Shown piece after piece: positions 4,753 to 6,885 of a stretch of DNA of 6,885 bases. The notes beneath the pieces were generated by a model, which saw only the letters and a program-made list of their open reading frames with translations, had not been told where the DNA came from and did no database searches. The stretch is from an archaeon (lineage in GTDB: Archaea; Undinarchaeota; Undinarchaeia; Undinarchaeales; JALTGF01). The stretch's first letter is position 1. Every line of letters begins with the position of its first letter. The stretch lies in NCBI GenBank assembly GCA_027077325.1, contig JALTGF010000158.1:1-6885 (forward strand). Reading direction: 5' to 3'. The position numbers and the translations under genes are program-made.

Positions 4753-5397
4753 TCAGAATCCCAATCTTTTAGAATGTAGATATTTCCTAATATATCTCCT
4801 AGATATCTCTATGCTTATTAGGGGGTATCCTATCCACCGTTTACTTGCAATTTTGGCCTTTCCCTTGTATAAATCTTCAATACTCTCTACTTTAACCGTT
4901 GCAAATCCAATTTCTTGTAGCATATGCGCATCAGAGCCAGCAGTTTCTTTCAATTTAAGTTCTTCAGCAACTTTTTTTGCCTTTTTGTTGATCCATGGCG
5001 TTAGCGTTCGAGCGTTAAATGTTTCAATATAATCAAACTTTAGCTTTCTAACCAGGTCCCCCACGCCTGACCTGATGATGTCATATGGGTGTGCTGCAAT
5101 TGCAACACCTCCTTGGTCTCTTATTTGTTCTATAACCTCTGCTGCTGGACCTTTTTTTACAAGTTCCTGGACACCTAAGCCAAGAATGTGCCCCTCATTT
5201 GAAGAAACTTCAATTCCTGGAATAAACTCTAACCCAAATTTCTTTGCTTCTCTTTTTGCAATTTTGTGTCCTCGTATTGTGTCATGGTCTGTAAGGGCAA
5301 ATCCATCTAAGCCAACCTTCTTTACTCTTCTCACAACATCCTCAACAGGGCTAAGCCCGTCTGAAAAATTTGAATGGAGATGTATTTCTAGTCTCAT
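4753..5397 (-). CDS. PHP-domain metal-dependent phosphoesterase
   Basis: This 214-residue stand-alone PHP protein has a TIM-like barrel that hydrolyses phosphoesters using a cluster of up to three metal ions. Metal ligands visible in order are H6-x-H8 with D13 (HLHSNFSDG), D37-H38-D39 (TDHD), E63 (GIEVS), H70 (GHILG), H103 (AHP), and D156-x-H158 (GSDAH). The set is complete, so it should be active. The compact form resembles the YciV/RNase AM-like group, known from bacteria to act on 3',5'-nucleoside bisphosphates or short RNA 5' ends; the substrate here is not determined. The C-terminal SRRYIRKYLHSKR stretch is basic and could contact nucleic acid. The gene is probably monocistronic, with a TATA-like sequence about 34 bases upstream, and is tail to tail with the small membrane-protein gene. 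Confidence 0.92.
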   Translation of the reverse strand: MRLEIHLHSNFSDGLSPVEDVVRRVKKVGLDGFALTDHDTIRGHKIAKREAKKFGLEFIPGIEVSSNEGHILGLGVQELVKKGPAAEVIEQIRDQGGVAIAAHPYDIIRSGVGDLVRKLKFDYIETFNARTLTPWINKKAKKVAEELKLKETAGSDAHMLQEIGFATVKVESIEDLYKGKAKIASKRWIGYPLISIEISRRYIRKYLHSKRLGF

Positions 5398-5426
5398 ATC
5401 TACTTTTATTTAGCAAACGCTACTTT

Positions 5427-5436
5427 CTATAAATAA
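5427..5436 (-). promoter_or_regulatory. TATA-like box for the PHP gene
   Basis: The minus strand reads ATTATTTATAG around here, centred about 34 bases before the PHP ATG, implying a leader of roughly 8 bases. No clear ribosome-binding site is present. It lies in the 71-base gap after the cPGS-family gene, so the PHP gene may be transcribed on its own. Confidence 0.35.
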
Positions 5437-5468
5437 TTATCCCTTCTCTTAAATCTTCTTAGGTATAT

Positions 5469-6812
5469 TTATTTCTTCAGGTGTTTTGCCTCAAATTCGT
5501 CAAGTATGCTTTTTATTGTCGGCTCTCCAATTTCCTCAATGTCATATGTCACGCGAACTACTGGCTTGTTCACATTTACTAATTTTTTAAGGTTTATTGG
5601 GCTTCCATCTACAATGTAATCGCAATCAGCGTTATTTAGTGTTGTTTCCAAGTCCTTCAATTGTTGCTCATCATATCCCATTGCAGGAACAATTTCCGTG
5701 ATCTGTGGGAATTCTTCAAAGACACTCTTCATTGTACCAACCAAGTATGGTCTTGGATCAACAATTTCTGCCCCTGAATTCTTTGCAGCCACATATCCTG
5801 CGCCGTAACTCATTCCGCCATGTGTTAATGTTGGACCATCTTCAACAACAATCACTTTCTTCCCTTTCAGTTCGTCTGCATTTTCAACTGTGACAACCGA
5901 GTTACTTTTTATAATTGTTGCATCTGGATTTAACTTCTTAAGGTTGTTCTCAACTGTTTTTACATCTTCAGGCTTTGCGCTATTCATCTTGTTTATAATG
6001 AGAACATCTGCAACTCTTGCATTTACTTCTCCAGGGTGATATCTCATCTCATGTCCAGGCCTTAGTGGGTCTGCAACAACAAATAAAAGGTCTGGAACAT
6101 AGAATGAAATCTCATTGTTTCCTCCATCAAAGACAATGACATCTGCTTCCTTCTCTGCTTCCCTTACAATCTTTTCATAATCAACACCTGCATAAATCAC
6201 AAGCCCTTGCTCAATATACGGCTCGTATTCTTCGCGTTCTTCAATTGTGCATTTGTGTTTGTCAAGGTCCTCATAGGTTTCAAATCTCATCACATTTTGT
6301 TCTACCAAATCACCATATGGCATTGGCTCGCGAATTGCTACAACCTTGTAACCTTTCTCTTTTAAAATTCTGTAAACTTTTCTTGAAACCTGGCTTTTTC
6401 CACAGCCAGTTCTAACTGCACAAATTGAAACAACTGGCTTGTTTGCCTTAACCATTGTATTTTTCCCGCTGATTAATTTGTAATCGGCTCCTGAAGCCAA
6501 AGCCCGCGACGCCTTGTGCATAACTTCCTCGTGTGACACATCTGAATATGCTAAAATTGCCTCATCAACATCATACCTCTTTATTAGTTCTTCAAGCTGT
6601 GTTTCTGGATACATTGGAATCCCGTTTGGATACAAACTTCCTGCAAGTTCTGCGGGGTAGTACCTCTGAGCTTCTCCGGTTGTCCCGACATTTTGCTCGC
6701 TTGCAATAGTAAATGCAACAACCTCATATTCTGGGTTGTCCCTAAAAACTTGATTAAAGGTATGGAAATCCATGCCTAATGCTCCAATTATAATTACCTT
6801 CTTTTTTGCCAT
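5469..6812 (-). CDS. cpgS: Cyclic 2,3-diphosphoglycerate synthetase-family protein
   Basis: This 447-residue protein matches the cPGS family, whose characterised member from Methanothermus fervidus closes 2,3-bisphosphoglycerate to its cyclic form with ATP. It has an N-terminal Rossmann-like domain (about 4-117: VIIIGALGMDFHTFN, and a conserved TTGEAQRYYPAELAG). A P-loop NTPase domain follows, with a variant Walker A (VRTGCGKS, 133-140), FDGGNNE (228-234) and NKMN (274-277, at the NKxD position). The family block EDGPTLTHGGMSYGAGY is at 324-340. Length is close to the roughly 460 residues of the known enzyme. Many archaea and bacteria that do not make cyclic diphosphoglycerate carry relatives annotated only as GTPases, so the exact reaction is uncertain. 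A strong GGAGGT site 4 bases before the ATG fixes the start. Cytoplasmic; no operon partner is visible. Confidence 0.9.
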   Translation of the reverse strand: MAKKKVIIIGALGMDFHTFNQVFRDNPEYEVVAFTIASEQNVGTTGEAQRYYPAELAGSLYPNGIPMYPETQLEELIKRYDVDEAILAYSDVSHEEVMHKASRALASGADYKLISGKNTMVKANKPVVSICAVRTGCGKSQVSRKVYRILKEKGYKVVAIREPMPYGDLVEQNVMRFETYEDLDKHKCTIEEREEYEPYIEQGLVIYAGVDYEKIVREAEKEADVIVFDGGNNEISFYVPDLLFVVADPLRPGHEMRYHPGEVNARVADVLIINKMNSAKPEDVKTVENNLKKLNPDATIIKSNSVVTVENADELKGKKVIVVEDGPTLTHGGMSYGAGYVAAKNSGAEIVDPRPYLVGTMKSVFEEFPQITEIVPAMGYDEQQLKDLETTLNNADCDYIVDGSPINLKKLVNVNKPVVRVTYDIEEIGEPTIKSILDEFEAKHLKK

Positions 6813-6816
6813 CTTA

Positions 6817-6822
6817 ACCTCC
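6817..6822 (-). promoter_or_regulatory. Strong Shine-Dalgarno site for the cPGS-family gene
   Basis: GGAGGT on the minus strand stands 4 bases before the ATG at 6812 and is complementary to the 3' end of 16S rRNA. Unlike the leaderless-looking genes in this window, this one must have a leader of some length. Confidence 0.65.
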
Positions 6823-6847
6823 TCTCATCTCTAATTCTCTTGAGTAT

Positions 6848-6866
6848 ATTAATCTTTTTGATTAAT
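6848..6866. repeat. Inverted repeat upstream of the cPGS-family gene
   Basis: ATTAATC and GATTAAT are exact 7-base inverted arms around TTTTT. The repeat lies 36-54 bases before the start codon, next to AT-rich sequences that could be the promoter (for example the ATATATAT at the right edge of the window). It may be an operator or a leader hairpin, and base composition makes chance a real possibility. Confidence 0.3.
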
Positions 6867-6885
6867 TTTGAAAAAGGATATATAT

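Noticed and set aside
5062..5080. CTGA and TGATGA-like sequences resembling C/D box guide RNA motifs
   Set aside because: They lie inside the PHP coding region, with no paired box set at the right spacing and no terminal stem.
5075..5413. 112-codon open frame on the plus strand
   Set aside because: Fully antisense to the PHP gene, whose metal ligands are intact on the other strand.

Overview
The window is AT-rich and almost certainly archaeal. It holds the archaea-specific editing domain of threonyl-tRNA synthetase, an AN1-type zinc finger on a membrane anchor, a cyclic 2,3-diphosphoglycerate synthetase-family protein and a stomatin-type slipin. Several genes have a TATA-like box centred about 25-28 bases before the ATG, as expected for leaderless archaeal mRNAs. 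Small, compact genes would suit a DPANN-type genome (Woesearchaeota/Pacearchaeota-like) or an uncultured euryarchaeon, but the sequence alone does not settle the lineage. I see no tRNA, rRNA, CRISPR array, insertion sequence or other mobile element, and no gene-free stretch over 100 bases.

Layout: all genes but one are on the minus strand, so transcription runs from high to low coordinates. At the right end is the cPGS-family gene (5469-6812), then a PHP-domain phosphoesterase (4753-5397). A 74-residue membrane protein (4517-4741, the only plus-strand gene) converges on the PHP gene and diverges from the next block.

The block 4435 to 868 is the least conventional part. It has three tight transcription units: (i) a secreted protein of unknown function followed 3 bases later by the tethered AN1 finger; (ii) a slipin followed by a 75-residue protein that overlaps its stop codon; (iii) a 130-residue DUF1699-like protein with a C-terminal helix-turn-helix, a 281-residue helical protein ending in a membrane hairpin, and a Nudix hydrolase joined by a TAATG overlap. 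The 75-residue protein aligns without gaps to the N-terminal half of the 130-residue protein, so units ii and iii each pair one of these paralogues with a membrane protein. This is the best candidate for an undescribed membrane-associated system, although the functional link is inference.

At the left end, thrS starts at 407 and runs off the window. Its promoter carries a perfect 16-bp palindrome overlapping the TATA box, a plausible operator.
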